Positions 33,129 to 42,121 of a DNA stretch of 64,000 nt are shown here, one piece after another. Location: assembly GCF_014199985.1 (NCBI RefSeq), contig NZ_JACHOS010000006.1, positions 1 to 64,000 on the forward strand. The letters run 5' to 3'. Position numbers and translations under genes: made by a program. The DNA comes from Methylorubrum rhodesianum (GTDB lineage: Bacteria > Pseudomonadota > Alphaproteobacteria > Rhizobiales > Beijerinckiaceae). Below the pieces are notes generated by a model. That model was given only the letters and a program-made list of their open reading frames with translations. It was not told where the DNA came from and searched no databases. The stretch's first letter is position 1. Every line of letters starts with the position of its first letter.

Positions 33129-34052
33129 ATGCAGGGACCGGGGACGCCGACACTCGACCAACTCCGGGTGTTCCTCACCGTGGTCGAGACCGGCAGCTTC
33201 GCCGCGGCCGGGCGCCGGCTGAACCGCGCGACCTCGGTCATCAGCTACACGATCGCCAATCTGGAGCTTCAGCTCGGCCTGCCCCTGTTCGACCGCGAGG
33301 CGACGCGCCGGCCCCAGCTCACCGAGGGCGGCCGGGCCGTGCTGGCGGAGGCCCGCACCGTCGCCCACGGCATCGATACCCTGCGGGCCAAGGTGAGCGG
33401 CCTGCTCGGCGGCCTCGAAGCCGAACTCGGCTTCGTGTCGAGCGTGCTGATGCCTGGCGCCCGACTCGTCGACGCCCTCACCGCGTTCCAGGCGGCCTTC
33501 CCGACCGTGTCCCTGCGCCTCAACGTCGAGGCGCTCGGGGCGGCCCAGCAATTCGTCACCGATGGCCGGGCCGATCTCGGGATCACCGTGGAATTGTGGA
33601 CCCGCGACAGCGACCCGCTCGAACTGATCGCCGTCGGCGAGGTCGAGATGCTGCCCGTGGCCGCACCGAACCATCCCCTTGCCGGGGCGGACGGCCTGGT
33701 GCCGGGGGCGGCGCGCGAGCATGTCCAGCTCGTCATCACCGACCGCTCGCCGCTGTCGCAGGACCAGGAATTCGGCGTGGTCGCCAGCCGCACGTGGCGG
33801 CTGTCGGATCTGAGCACCAAGCACACCCTGCTGCTCGCCGGGATTGGCTGGGGCAGCATGCCCGCGCACATGGTCGAAGCGGACATCGCCGCCGGCCGCC
33901 TCGTCGAGCTGAACCTGCCCGAGTTCCGGCGCCGCCGGCTGCCGCTCACGATGATCTACCGCACCGACCATCCCCCGGGACCGGCCGGACGCTGGCTGAT
34001 CCGCCGCTTCGTCGAGCAGGCGGAGCGCGAGGCGGCGATGCGGGCAGCCTGA
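33129..34052 (+). CDS. LysR-family transcriptional regulator
   Basis: A 307-residue regulator. The helix-turn-helix is at ETGSFAAAGRRLNRATSVIS (about 21-40), followed by LELQLGLPLFDREATRRPQLT. The effector domain starts near residue 95. It converges with the guanine deaminase gene only 9 bp away, so it is not in a divergent operon; a role in regulating the purine genes is possible but not shown. Confidence 0.87.
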   Translation: MQGPGTPTLDQLRVFLTVVETGSFAAAGRRLNRATSVISYTIANLELQLGLPLFDREATRRPQLTEGGRAVLAEARTVAHGIDTLRAKVSGLLGGLEAELGFVSSVLMPGARLVDALTAFQAAFPTVSLRLNVEALGAAQQFVTDGRADLGITVELWTRDSDPLELIAVGEVEMLPVAAPNHPLAGADGLVPGAAREHVQLVITDRSPLSQDQEFGVVASRTWRLSDLSTKHTLLLAGIGWGSMPAHMVEADIAAGRLVELNLPEFRRRRLPLTMIYRTDHPPGPAGRWLIRRFVEQAEREAAMRAA

Positions 34053-34061
34053 CGGGCGGGC

Positions 34062-35435
34062 TCATCCGCCCGAATCGACCGCCCCATCCGCTCCCGGATA
34101 GACCAGCGGGTCGCCCGCGCGCCGGTTGTCGTAGACCGGCTCGCCCGCGACCCAGGTCGCGCGCACCGTGCGGTGATCGCCGAGCGTCATCAGCACGAAC
34201 AGCAACTCCTCGATGCTGGAGCAGGTGCCGGTGCGGAAGCCCAGGAGCGGCGTCGCCGCGAGGTCGAGGACGCAGAGATCCGCGTCGTGCCTCGGCGCGA
34301 TCCGCCCGATCCGATCCTCCAGCCGCAGCGCCTCGGCGCCGCCCAGCGTCGCGAGCCAGAACGCCCGGACCGCGTCGAGCTTGGTCCCGCGCAAAGCCGC
34401 GACCTTGTAGGATTCGCCCAGCGTCTTCAGCAGCGACAGGGTCGTGCCGGCGCCGACATCGGTGCCGAGCCCGACCCGCACCGGCCGGCGCGGATCGAGG
34501 GCGTCGAACAGCCGGAACAGGCCGCTGCCGAGGAAGCCGTTCGAGGTCGGGCAATGGGCGATCGCCGCGCCGCTGGCGTGGCAGGTGCAGAAATCCTCCT
34601 CCGACAGGTGGATCGCGTGGCCGAGCACCGTGCGCGGGCCGACGAGGCCGGACTGCACGTAGACGTCGAGATAGCTCGCCCGGTCGGGGAACAGTTCACG
34701 CACCCAGGCGATCTCGTCGGTGTTCTCGCACAGATGGGTCTGGAGGAAGAGGTCGTCGTGCTCCCGCATCAGGGCGCCCGCGGCATCGAGCTGTCCTTGC
34801 GTGCAGGAGGGGGCGAAGCGCGGGGTGACGCAGTAATGCTGGCGCCCGCGCCCGTGCCAGCGTTCGATCAGGGCCCGGCTCTCGTCGTAGCCGCGCTGCG
34901 CCGTATCGAGGAGACCGGCCGGGGCGTTGCGGTCCATCAGGACCTTGCCGGCGATCATCCGGGTGTTGAAGCGGGCGGATTCGGCGAAGAACGCCTCGAC
35001 CGAGCCGGGATGGACCGTGCAGTAGACCACCGCCGTGGTGGTGCCCGCGCCCAGGATCTCGCGGAAGAACAGCCTCGCCACCCGCTCGGCATGGGCCTGA
35101 TCGGCGAACTGCAGCTCCGCGGGGAAGGTATACTTCTCGAGCCAGGCCAGCAGTTGCTCGCCGTAGGAGGCGATCATCTGCAGCTGCGGATAGTGGACGT
35201 GGGTGTCGATCAGGCCGGGCAGGATCAGGGCGTTCTCGTAGGTCGTGACCGGGACGCCCGCCGGAATCCGGTCCGACAGCTCCGAAAAGTCGCCGAAGGC
35301 GGTGATGTGCCCGTCCTCGATCAGGATCAGGGCGTCGGCCACGTGCTGGAGGCAGCCCTCGGACAGGAAGGGGTTGCCGGTCAGGCTCGCCGCCTGTCCG
35401 CGGATCGCCCGCATCCGGACTGGAGCCGCCGTCAT
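34062..35435 (-). CDS. guaD: Guanine deaminase
   Basis: A 457-residue amidohydrolase converting guanine to xanthine (E. coli GuaD is 439). The zinc and catalytic residues appear in GLIDTHVHYPQLQMI (about 73-87), FLQTHLCENTDEI (His/Glu, about 230), VLGHAIHLSEEDF (His, about 269) and VGLGTDVGAGTTLS (Asp, about 320). CVTPRFAPSCTQGQL is the guanine-deaminase-specific substrate block. The ATG overlaps the stop of the xanthine-dehydrogenase-type gene (ATGA), so guanine deamination and xanthine oxidation are co-translated. Confidence 0.92.
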   Translation of the reverse strand: MTAAPVRMRAIRGQAASLTGNPFLSEGCLQHVADALILIEDGHITAFGDFSELSDRIPAGVPVTTYENALILPGLIDTHVHYPQLQMIASYGEQLLAWLEKYTFPAELQFADQAHAERVARLFFREILGAGTTTAVVYCTVHPGSVEAFFAESARFNTRMIAGKVLMDRNAPAGLLDTAQRGYDESRALIERWHGRGRQHYCVTPRFAPSCTQGQLDAAGALMREHDDLFLQTHLCENTDEIAWVRELFPDRASYLDVYVQSGLVGPRTVLGHAIHLSEEDFCTCHASGAAIAHCPTSNGFLGSGLFRLFDALDPRRPVRVGLGTDVGAGTTLSLLKTLGESYKVAALRGTKLDAVRAFWLATLGGAEALRLEDRIGRIAPRHDADLCVLDLAATPLLGFRTGTCSSIEELLFVLMTLGDHRTVRATWVAGEPVYDNRRAGDPLVYPGADGAVDSGG

Positions 35436-38197
35436 GCCTCCGCCGTCTCCGTCGCGGCCATGACGCGCCGGAAAATCCGGTCGGGGGCGAACGGCGTCGC
35501 GGTCAGCCGCACGCCGGTGGCGTCGCGGATCGCGTTGGCCAGGGCGGCGGCGACGGGGTTGTAGGGCGCCTCGCTCATCGATTTCGCCCCCAGCGGCCCG
35601 ACCGTGTCGTGGGTGTCGGCGAACAGGACCTCGGTCACCGGCACGTCGGCCATCGCCGGGATGTGGTAGTTGCGCAAGGTCCGCGTGACGACGGCGCCCA
35701 CTTCGTCGAAGCGGTAATCCTCGTAGAGGGCCGCGCCGAGCGCCTGCGCCACCCCGCCCTCGATCTGCCCGCGGCACTGCATCGGGTTGATGACCCGGCC
35801 GGCATCCGCCGCCTGGACGCTCCTGAGGATGCGGATCTCGCCGGTCCGCGGATGCACGGCCACGCGGAAGGCCTGGACGTTGAAGGCGACCGAGCGCGGC
35901 GTCCCGTCGGCCTCGCCCGCGGCCTCGAAGGCGGCCCCTTGCGCGAGGGTGGTCAGGGCGACGAGGCCGGTGGGGGTCTCGACGCCGTCCCGGGTCAGGC
36001 GGCATTCGGCGGGGGCGGCACCGGCCCGCTCGGCGGCGGCCGCGCGGAGACTGTCCGCGAGGGCCGAGGCCGCGCGGAAATTCGCCTGTCCGGCGACCAC
36101 AGTGCCCGTGCTGCCGTAGGCGCCGGTATCGTGCCGGACGGCGTCGGTGTCGGCCTGGATCAGGCGGATCCGCTCGGGCGCGGTGCCGAGCACCTCGGCG
36201 GCGATCTGCCCGTGCACGGTGCTGGTGCCGTTGCCGAACTCGGCGGTGCCGACCGCGAGGGCGTAGGTCCCGTCCGGTTCGAGGCGGATGCGGGCATGGG
36301 CGACGTGGCCGCGGGGCGGGATCGTGTCGATCATGGCCATCGCCATGCCCTCGCCGACGCGCCAGTCCGGCCCCGGCGGGGCCTCGCCGCCGCCGTCCGC
36401 CAGGGCGGCCTGGGCGAGGTCGAGGCACTGGTCGAGCCCGTAGGAGCCGTAGATCACGTCGTGCGGCTCCAGGCTCGTCGAGACCATCGGGTCGCCCGGC
36501 CGCACCGCGTTGAGCCGGCGCATCGCGAACGGGTCGATCCCGAGATCGCGGGCCAGCTCGTCGAGCGCCGACTCGACGGCGAAGATGGTCTGGCTCAGGC
36601 CGTAGCCGCGAAAGGCCCCGGCCGGCAGGGTGTGGGTGTAGACGGAATAGCCCTCCACCCGCTTGTTCGGGCAGGCATAGGCGGCGATGCTCTCGTTGCA
36701 GCCGTGGTGCAGCACGCCGCCGGCATGGTTGCCGTAGGCGCCGGTGTTCGAGAGCACTCTCAGCGCGAGGGCGGTGAGGCGCCCGTCGGCCCGCGCGCCG
36801 ATCTTCACCCGCACCCGCATCGGATGGCGCGTCGTCGCCGCGGAGAAATTCTCCTCGCGGCTCATCTCGTAGGAGACCGGGCGGCCGGTCCGCAGCACGG
36901 CGAGCGCCACGAGATCCTCGGTCAGCATCTCCTGCTTTCCGCCGAAGCCGCCGCCGACCCGGCCGCAGAGCACGCGCACCCGGTCCCGGTCGAGATCGAA
37001 CAGGCGGCACAGGGCATCGCGGGTCAGGAAGGGCACCTGGGTCGAGGAGCGCAGGGTCAGCCGTCCCTCCGCGTCGAGCCAGCCCAGCGCCCCGTGCGTC
37101 TCCAGATGCACGTGCTGCACCCGCTGTGAGACGTACTCCGCCTCGTGGATCCGGTCCGCCTCTCGGAAGCCTGCCTCGACATCGCCGATCGTCCCGTGCG
37201 CCTCGGCCGCGAGGTTCGGGTGCGCGAGGAGCGGCGGCGCGTCCTCGCCGGGCCGCGGCGGATCGCGGTCGGCGGGATCATGGACGAGGGGCGCGTCCGG
37301 GCGCAGGGCCGCCTCCGGATCGAACACCGCGGGCCGCACCTCGTACTCCACCCGCAGCGCCCGCACGCCCGCCGCCGCCGCCGCCGCGCTCTCGGCGGCC
37401 ACCGCCGCGACCCGCTGGCCGTGGAAGCGGATCACGGAATCGAGCACAGCGGTGTCGGCGGCGTCATCGAGAGGATTCTCGTGCCGCCCGGTCGAGAAGC
37501 GGCGGCGCGGGGCGTCCTCGTGCGTGAGCACCGCGACCACACCCGGCACGGCCAGCGCCGCGGCCCGGTCGATGCGCCGGACACGGGCATGGGCGTGGGG
37601 TGCGCGCAGCACCTTCAGGTGCAGCAGCCCCGGCACGGCGGTGTCGAAGGTGTAGGCGGCCCGGCCGGCGACGACGTCGCGGCTCGCCGGGGCCGGCAGG
37701 CTGCGGCCGACCGGGCCGCCCTCCGCCCTCGCGGACAGGTCGGCATGGGCGATCCCGGCCACGGCGTCGCGGATCGCCCGGTAGCCGGTGCAGCGGCAGA
37801 GGTTGCCCTTGAGCGCCGTGCCGAGATCCTGGCGCTGGCCCTGGTCGAGGGCGGCCGCCGTCATGATCATGCCCGGCGTGCAGTAGCCGCACTGGAAGCC
37901 CTGCGCGTCGCAGAACGCGTCCTGCATCGGGTGGAGGTGCTCGGGCAGCCCGTCGCCCGGCGCACAGGGGCCGGCGAGTCCCTCGATCGTGGTGATGCCG
38001 CGCCCCTCCGCGAGGAAGGCGGGCAGGAGGCAGGAATGGACCGGCTCGCCGTCGAGATGGACGGTGCAGGCGCCGCAATCGCCGGCATCGCACCCCTTCT
38101 TGACCCCGAACCAGCCGAGATCCCGCAGCAGCGTGCGCAGGCACTGGCCGGGGCGCGGGGCGGCCTCCTGAACCTGCCCGTTGACGGTGAGCCTCAT
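35432..38197 (-). CDS. Xanthine dehydrogenase-family protein: fused [2Fe-2S] and molybdopterin subunits
   Basis: A 921-residue fusion. Residues 1-160 are the iron-sulfur subunit with both clusters: C36, C41, C44, C56 and C103, C106, C134, C136. A short linker leads into the molybdopterin domain (starting near GRAAYTFDTAVPGL), with GRVGGGFGGKQEM, AGAFRGYGLSQTIF and GAYGSTGTVVAGQAN as cofactor blocks. The C-terminal catalytic Glu is probably in GAKSMSEAPYNP. It hydroxylates a purine, most likely xanthine or hypoxanthine to urate. It pairs with the FAD subunit encoded directly upstream (4-base overlap) and with guaD downstream. Confidence 0.9.
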   Translation of the reverse strand: MRLTVNGQVQEAAPRPGQCLRTLLRDLGWFGVKKGCDAGDCGACTVHLDGEPVHSCLLPAFLAEGRGITTIEGLAGPCAPGDGLPEHLHPMQDAFCDAQGFQCGYCTPGMIMTAAALDQGQRQDLGTALKGNLCRCTGYRAIRDAVAGIAHADLSARAEGGPVGRSLPAPASRDVVAGRAAYTFDTAVPGLLHLKVLRAPHAHARVRRIDRAAALAVPGVVAVLTHEDAPRRRFSTGRHENPLDDAADTAVLDSVIRFHGQRVAAVAAESAAAAAAGVRALRVEYEVRPAVFDPEAALRPDAPLVHDPADRDPPRPGEDAPPLLAHPNLAAEAHGTIGDVEAGFREADRIHEAEYVSQRVQHVHLETHGALGWLDAEGRLTLRSSTQVPFLTRDALCRLFDLDRDRVRVLCGRVGGGFGGKQEMLTEDLVALAVLRTGRPVSYEMSREENFSAATTRHPMRVRVKIGARADGRLTALALRVLSNTGAYGNHAGGVLHHGCNESIAAYACPNKRVEGYSVYTHTLPAGAFRGYGLSQTIFAVESALDELARDLGIDPFAMRRLNAVRPGDPMVSTSLEPHDVIYGSYGLDQCLDLAQAALADGGGEAPPGPDWRVGEGMAMAMIDTIPPRGHVAHARIRLEPDGTYALAVGTAEFGNGTSTVHGQIAAEVLGTAPERIRLIQADTDAVRHDTGAYGSTGTVVAGQANFRAASALADSLRAAAAERAGAAPAECRLTRDGVETPTGLVALTTLAQGAAFEAAGEADGTPRSVAFNVQAFRVAVHPRTGEIRILRSVQAADAGRVINPMQCRGQIEGGVAQALGAALYEDYRFDEVGAVVTRTLRNYHIPAMADVPVTEVLFADTHDTVGPLGAKSMSEAPYNPVAAALANAIRDATGVRLTATPFAPDRIFRRVMAATETAEA

Positions 38198-39009
38198 CGG
38201 GCGAGTTCCTCCCGGATCTCCTCGGCGAGCAGCCCGGTGACGTGCCGGCGCCAGTCCGGCGCGCCGTGGACGTCGTCGTACCAGCTGTCCTCGGAGATCG
38301 CCGCCGCGATCGCGCTTCGCAGGGCGTCCCTCGTCGGAGCGGCGTCGAAGCGGAGCTGGACCGGGCGCGGGGTCGACGCCGTCACGGTCAGCGCGAAGGC
38401 ACCCGCCCGGTCGAGCGTCCCGATCACCAGGGCCCCGGAGCGGCCCTCGGGGGAGAGGGCGATGCGGCGGAAGGCGGTGCGCCGCCGCAGCGCGGAGGCC
38501 GGGAGATCGATGCAGCGCAGGATCTCGCCGGGGGCGAGCGCCGTGCGCTGCGGCCCGAGGACGAACGCCGTGACGGGCAGGCGCCGCTCGCCGCCATCGG
38601 GCCGGCGCAGCAGGCAGGTGCCGTCGAGGGCCGCGGTCAGCGCGATCATCGGCCCGGCGGGCAGGGCGGTGCAGAGGTTGCCGCCGACGCTCGCCCGGTT
38701 CCAGATCTTGAACGAGCCGAGCAGCGCCCGGCAGCATTGCCCGACGAGCGGTGCCGCGATCCAGTCCCGCGGCAGGGCGAGCCGGTCGAGTTCGGCGATG
38801 GTGCCGGTCGCCGACAGGCGAAGGCCCGCCTCGGAGATCTCGGCCGCCTTCCAGCCGAGGGCGGACAGGTCGATCAGCCGGGCGAGCGCCGGCTGCGGCT
38901 CGGAGAACAGCCAAGTCCCGCCCGCGAGCCAGGCATCGCCCTCGCGCCAGGCGGGCAGGTCGTCGAGGCGCGCCGGTCTCAGGACGGCGGTGATCGTGTC
39001 GAGATCCAT
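38194..39009 (-). CDS. Xanthine dehydrogenase-family FAD-binding subunit
   Basis: A 271-residue FAD subunit (CoxM/XdhB type). The FAD loops are AWLAGGTWLFSEP (about 26-38) and RASVGGNLCTALPAGPM (about 106-122). It carries electrons from the iron-sulfur clusters to NAD+ or another acceptor. Start at 39009; the stop overlaps the fused [2Fe-2S]-molybdopterin gene by four bases, so the enzyme is a two-gene version of the usual three-subunit complex. Confidence 0.87.
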   Translation of the reverse strand: MDLDTITAVLRPARLDDLPAWREGDAWLAGGTWLFSEPQPALARLIDLSALGWKAAEISEAGLRLSATGTIAELDRLALPRDWIAAPLVGQCCRALLGSFKIWNRASVGGNLCTALPAGPMIALTAALDGTCLLRRPDGGERRLPVTAFVLGPQRTALAPGEILRCIDLPASALRRRTAFRRIALSPEGRSGALVIGTLDRAGAFALTVTASTPRPVQLRFDAAPTRDALRSAIAAAISEDSWYDDVHGAPDWRRHVTGLLAEEIREELAR

Positions 39010-39094
39010 CGGAGGCCGGCTCGCAAGTTCCTATCCAACGGCAGGCGCCGGAGCTTACACGGTTTCCGGATGGTCATTTCTGGATCCGCGGCTG

Positions 39095-39124
39095 TCCCCT
39101 CTCCTCGCTTGCGGGGAGAGGGGA
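39095..39124 (-). terminator. Hairpin after the NMT1-type binding protein gene
   Basis: A 10-bp stem (tcccctctcc with its complement, extended by inner GC pairs) lies between the binding-protein stop at 39150 and the first xdh gene at 39009. It probably separates the rut/transport transcript from the xdh-guaD transcript. There is no T-run, so termination strength is uncertain. Confidence 0.6.
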
Positions 39125-39149
39125 GGCGCGAACGGCTTTCCGTCCGAGC

Positions 39150-40154
39150 CTACTGCCCCTCGGCCGCCGTCACCGCATGCGTCCAGGCCCCCTCGGGCTT
39201 GCGGGTGATGACCGGCTGGTCGGTGCCGCCGGCGAGCAGGATCGCGACCGTGCGGTCGTAATCGGCGGGATCGAGCCGTCCGCCGGACGTGTCGAGCAGC
39301 TTGGCGATCTCGCGCATCATCCGCTTCTGGTGCGTCTCGGTCTGGGCGCCGCTGGCATCGTTCTCCAGCACGATCTCGGCCGCCTCGTCCGGATGCGCGG
39401 CGGCATAGGCCCACCCCTTCTCGGAGGCGGCCACGAACTTCGCCAGCCGGGCGACGAAGGCCTTGTCCTTCAGCTTCGCTTCCAGGGCGTAGAGTCCGTC
39501 CTCGAGCGCGGCGACGCCCTGATCCTCGTAGCGGAAGACGACGAGCTGCTCCGGCTTGAAGCCGGCATCAATCACCTGCCAGTACTCGTTGTAGCTCATG
39601 GTCGAGACGCAGTCGGCTTGGCGCTGGATCAACGGGTCGACATTGAAGCCCTGCTTCAGCACCGTCACGCCGCCGGGCGAGCCGTCGGTCTTGAGGCCGA
39701 GCTTGGCCATCCAGGCCAGGAACGGGTACTCATTGCCGGAATACCAGACGCCGAGCGTCCGGCCCTTCAGGTCGGCCGGCGACTTGATGCCGGTGTCGGC
39801 GCGGCAGGTCAGCATCAGGCCCGACTTCTTGAAGGGCTGCGCGATGTTGACGAGGGGCACGCCCTTCTCGCGCGAAGCCAGCGCCGAGGGCATCCAGTCG
39901 ACGACGACGTCGGCGCCGCCGCCGGCGATGACCTGGGGCGGGGCCACGTCGGGCCCGCCCGGCTTGATCGTGACGTCGAGCCCGGCCTCCTTGTAGTAGC
40001 CCTTGGCCTGCGCGACGTAGTAGCCGGCAAACTGTGCCTGCGGCACCCATTTGAGCTGGAGCGTCACCTTTTCTGCCGCCCGGGCGCCGCCCGCGGCGAG
40101 CCCGAGCAGCGCCGCCCCCGCGCAGAGGAGCGCTCTCATCGTTTTCCCCGCCAT
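39150..40154 (-). CDS. NMT1/THI5-like substrate-binding protein of nucleobase-cluster ABC transporter
   Basis: A 334-residue periplasmic protein with a Sec signal (ALLCAGAALLGLAAGGARA). The mature N-terminus VTLQLKWVPQAQFAGYYVAQ and YYKEAGLDVTIKPGG are family hallmarks. It lies at the end of the rut-ABC operon, so uracil, thymine or another pyrimidine/purine is the likely ligand; this transporter would replace the permease RutG. GAAGGAGG precedes the start, and two hairpins precede that, perhaps to raise binding-protein expression over the permeases. Confidence 0.87.
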   Translation of the reverse strand: MAGKTMRALLCAGAALLGLAAGGARAAEKVTLQLKWVPQAQFAGYYVAQAKGYYKEAGLDVTIKPGGPDVAPPQVIAGGGADVVVDWMPSALASREKGVPLVNIAQPFKKSGLMLTCRADTGIKSPADLKGRTLGVWYSGNEYPFLAWMAKLGLKTDGSPGGVTVLKQGFNVDPLIQRQADCVSTMSYNEYWQVIDAGFKPEQLVVFRYEDQGVAALEDGLYALEAKLKDKAFVARLAKFVAASEKGWAYAAAHPDEAAEIVLENDASGAQTETHQKRMMREIAKLLDTSGGRLDPADYDRTVAILLAGGTDQPVITRKPEGAWTHAVTAAEGQ

Positions 40155-40172
40155 CTCAGCCTCCTTCAGCCT

Positions 40173-40208
40173 GTCCCCTTCGGGACTTTCCCCTGCGGCC
40201 TTCGGCCG
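40173..40208 (-). promoter_or_regulatory. Two tandem hairpins in the permease/binding-protein gap
   Basis: In the transcript, cggcc-GAA-ggccg (40196-40208) and gtccc-GAAG-gggac (40173-40186) form two compact hairpins directly before the ribosome-binding site of the binding-protein gene. Such intergenic stem-loops often protect a downstream binding-protein message in ABC operons. Confidence 0.6.
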
Positions 40209-40241
40209 TGGTTTTTCAAACGGATGCGGGCGGACCCCGCG

Positions 40242-41207
40242 TCAGCCGGTCCGCACCGATGGGTGCCAGCCGGTCGCGGCGCGCTCGGCCAGGGCGATGA
40301 GGCCGTAGAAGGCAGAGCCCGCCAGCGCCGCCAGCGCGATCTCGGCCCAGACCATGTCGAGGGAGAGCCGCGCCGCCTCGATCGAGATGCGGAAGCCCAT
40401 GCCGACGATCGGCGTGCCGAAGAACTCGGCCACGATCGCGCCGATCAGCGCGAGCGTCGCGTTGACCTTCAGGGCGGTGAACAGGAAGGGCAGGGCCATG
40501 GGTAGGCGCAGGCTCAGCAGCGTGCGCCAATAGCCCGCCGCGTAGGTGCGCATCAGGTCGCGCTCGATCGAACCCGTGGCGGCGAGGCCGGCACCGGCCT
40601 GCACCAGCATCGGGAAGAAAGTCATCACGGCGACGACCGCAGCCTTCGACGGCCAATCGAAGCCGAACCACATCACCATGATCGGGGCGATGCCGACGAT
40701 CGGCAGCGCGGAGGCGACATTCGCCACGGGCAGGAGGCCGCGCCCGAGGACGGGCAGCCGGTCGGCCAGGATCGCGACGCCGAGACCCGAGAGGCAGCCG
40801 ATGAGGTAGCCGGGCAGAGCCGATTTCAGGCAGGTCTGGACAAAATCCGCTCCGAGCACGGGGAGCGCGGTGGCGAAGCGCGCGACGACCGCCGAGGGCG
40901 GCGGCATCAGCACGGCGGGCACGCCCGCCCCCACGACGACGACCTCCCACAGCACCAGCACGAGGGCGCCGAACAGCAGCGGCACGGCGAGCCGCACGAG
41001 GCGGCGGCCCGTGGCCGTGCCCGGCTCCAAGGCGGCGAGGTCGCGCGCGGCCAGCGTGGCGGCGAGCCAGGCCAGGATGGCGGCGAGCCAGAAGCCCGGC
41101 CCCGCCGTACCGGCCAGGCCGGGCCGGTGGGCGGCGATGGCGAGCGCCGTCCCACCGATCAGCGCGGCGGGGGTGAGCAGGCCGATCCGTGCGGCGCGAT
41201 GCGTCAT
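40242..41207 (-). CDS. ABC transporter permease, BPD type (nucleobase cluster, second permease)
   Basis: A 321-residue inner-membrane permease. There are about three extra N-terminal hydrophobic segments, then the usual core with VMPPPSAVVARF-like entry sequence and the ATPase-contact loop YAAGYWRTLLSLRLPMALPF (about 209-228). It starts with an overlap (ATGA) with the first permease. Together the two permeases form a heterodimeric channel for the NMT1-type importer. Confidence 0.86.
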   Translation of the reverse strand: MTHRAARIGLLTPAALIGGTALAIAAHRPGLAGTAGPGFWLAAILAWLAATLAARDLAALEPGTATGRRLVRLAVPLLFGALVLVLWEVVVVGAGVPAVLMPPPSAVVARFATALPVLGADFVQTCLKSALPGYLIGCLSGLGVAILADRLPVLGRGLLPVANVASALPIVGIAPIMVMWFGFDWPSKAAVVAVMTFFPMLVQAGAGLAATGSIERDLMRTYAAGYWRTLLSLRLPMALPFLFTALKVNATLALIGAIVAEFFGTPIVGMGFRISIEAARLSLDMVWAEIALAALAGSAFYGLIALAERAATGWHPSVRTG

Positions 41208-42121
41208 CGGGCGCTCCTTGGGGCACTTGCCGCGGGCCGGGCGCCGAGGGCGCGGGCGGTGGCGGCTTCCGCGAGGCCGATCCCCTGGACGAGGAGCGCC
41301 GAGAGCGCCGCCGCCGCGAACAGGGCCGCCCAGATCTGGATCGTCTGGCCGTAATAGGAGCCGGCGAGCAGCCGCGCCCCGAGCCCGGCCTGGGCCCCGG
41401 TCGGCAGCTCGGCGACGATGGTGCCGACGAGGCTTGCCGCCACCGCGATCTTCAGGCTCGCGAACAGGTAGGGCAGGGCGGCCGGCCAGCGCAGCCGCGC
41501 GAGGATCTGCCCGCGCGAGGCCGAGTAGGTCCGCATCAGGTCGCGCTGGATCCGGTCGGGGGCGTTCAGCCCCTTCACCATGCCGACCGTGACGGGGAAG
41601 AAGCAGAGATAGGCCGCGATCACCGCCTTCGGCAGCAGGCCGGTCAGGCCGGCCGCGCCGAGCGCCACGATGATGATCGGCGCCACCGCCAGGATCGGCA
41701 CGGTCTGCGAGGCGACGATCCAGGGCATCAGGCTCGCCTCGACGCTGCGCAGGTGCACGATCGCGATCGCCAGCGCGATGCCGAGCAGCGAGCCGATGGC
41801 GAAGCCCGCCAGCGTCGCCGAGAGGGTGACCCAGGCATGGGTGAGAAGGCTGCGCTTCGAGCCGAGCGGCATGCCGACGATGCTGCGCCACAGCTCCGAG
41901 ACCACCTGATGCGGTGCCGGCACGACGGGCCGCTCCTGCGCCATCGTCGCCGCGGCGATGCCCCTGACGTCGGGCGCCGCGCCGGCCCGCGCCAAGGCGT
42001 CCGCGGCGCCGTTCCAGTTGCCGAGCAGGGCGGCGAGATACCAGCCTGCGAGAAGCGCCAGCACGACGCCGGCCACCGGCAGCGCCCGGCCGCGCGAGAA
42101 GAAAGTGGCCTCACGCGTCAT
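41204..42121 (-). CDS. ABC transporter permease, BPD type (nucleobase cluster, first permease)
   Basis: A 305-residue inner-membrane permease of the SsuC/TauC/ThiX group. A hydrophobic N-terminus (about 14-33) is followed by a periplasmic stretch and the core helices. The ATPase-contact loop is YSASRGQILARLRWPAALPY (about 197-216). The start overlaps the ATPase stop by 11 bases, indicating tight coupling. Confidence 0.86.
   Translation of the reverse strand: MTREATFFSRGRALPVAGVVLALLAGWYLAALLGNWNGAADALARAGAAPDVRGIAAATMAQERPVVPAPHQVVSELWRSIVGMPLGSKRSLLTHAWVTLSATLAGFAIGSLLGIALAIAIVHLRSVEASLMPWIVASQTVPILAVAPIIIVALGAAGLTGLLPKAVIAAYLCFFPVTVGMVKGLNAPDRIQRDLMRTYSASRGQILARLRWPAALPYLFASLKIAVAASLVGTIVAELPTGAQAGLGARLLAGSYYGQTIQIWAALFAAAALSALLVQGIGLAEAATARALGARPAASAPRSAR

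Noticed and set aside
36001..38200. Long plus-strand open frames antisense to the xanthine dehydrogenase genes
   Set aside because: High GC keeps antisense frames open; their sequences are His/Arg/Gly-rich without domain motifs, while the minus strand encodes intact cofactor sites.
40155..40241. Xanthine (NMT1-motif) riboswitch before an NMT1-type binding protein
   Set aside because: This RNA class is known upstream of such genes, but I could not match its conserved loop nucleotides by eye; only simple hairpins are certain. A covariance-model search would decide.
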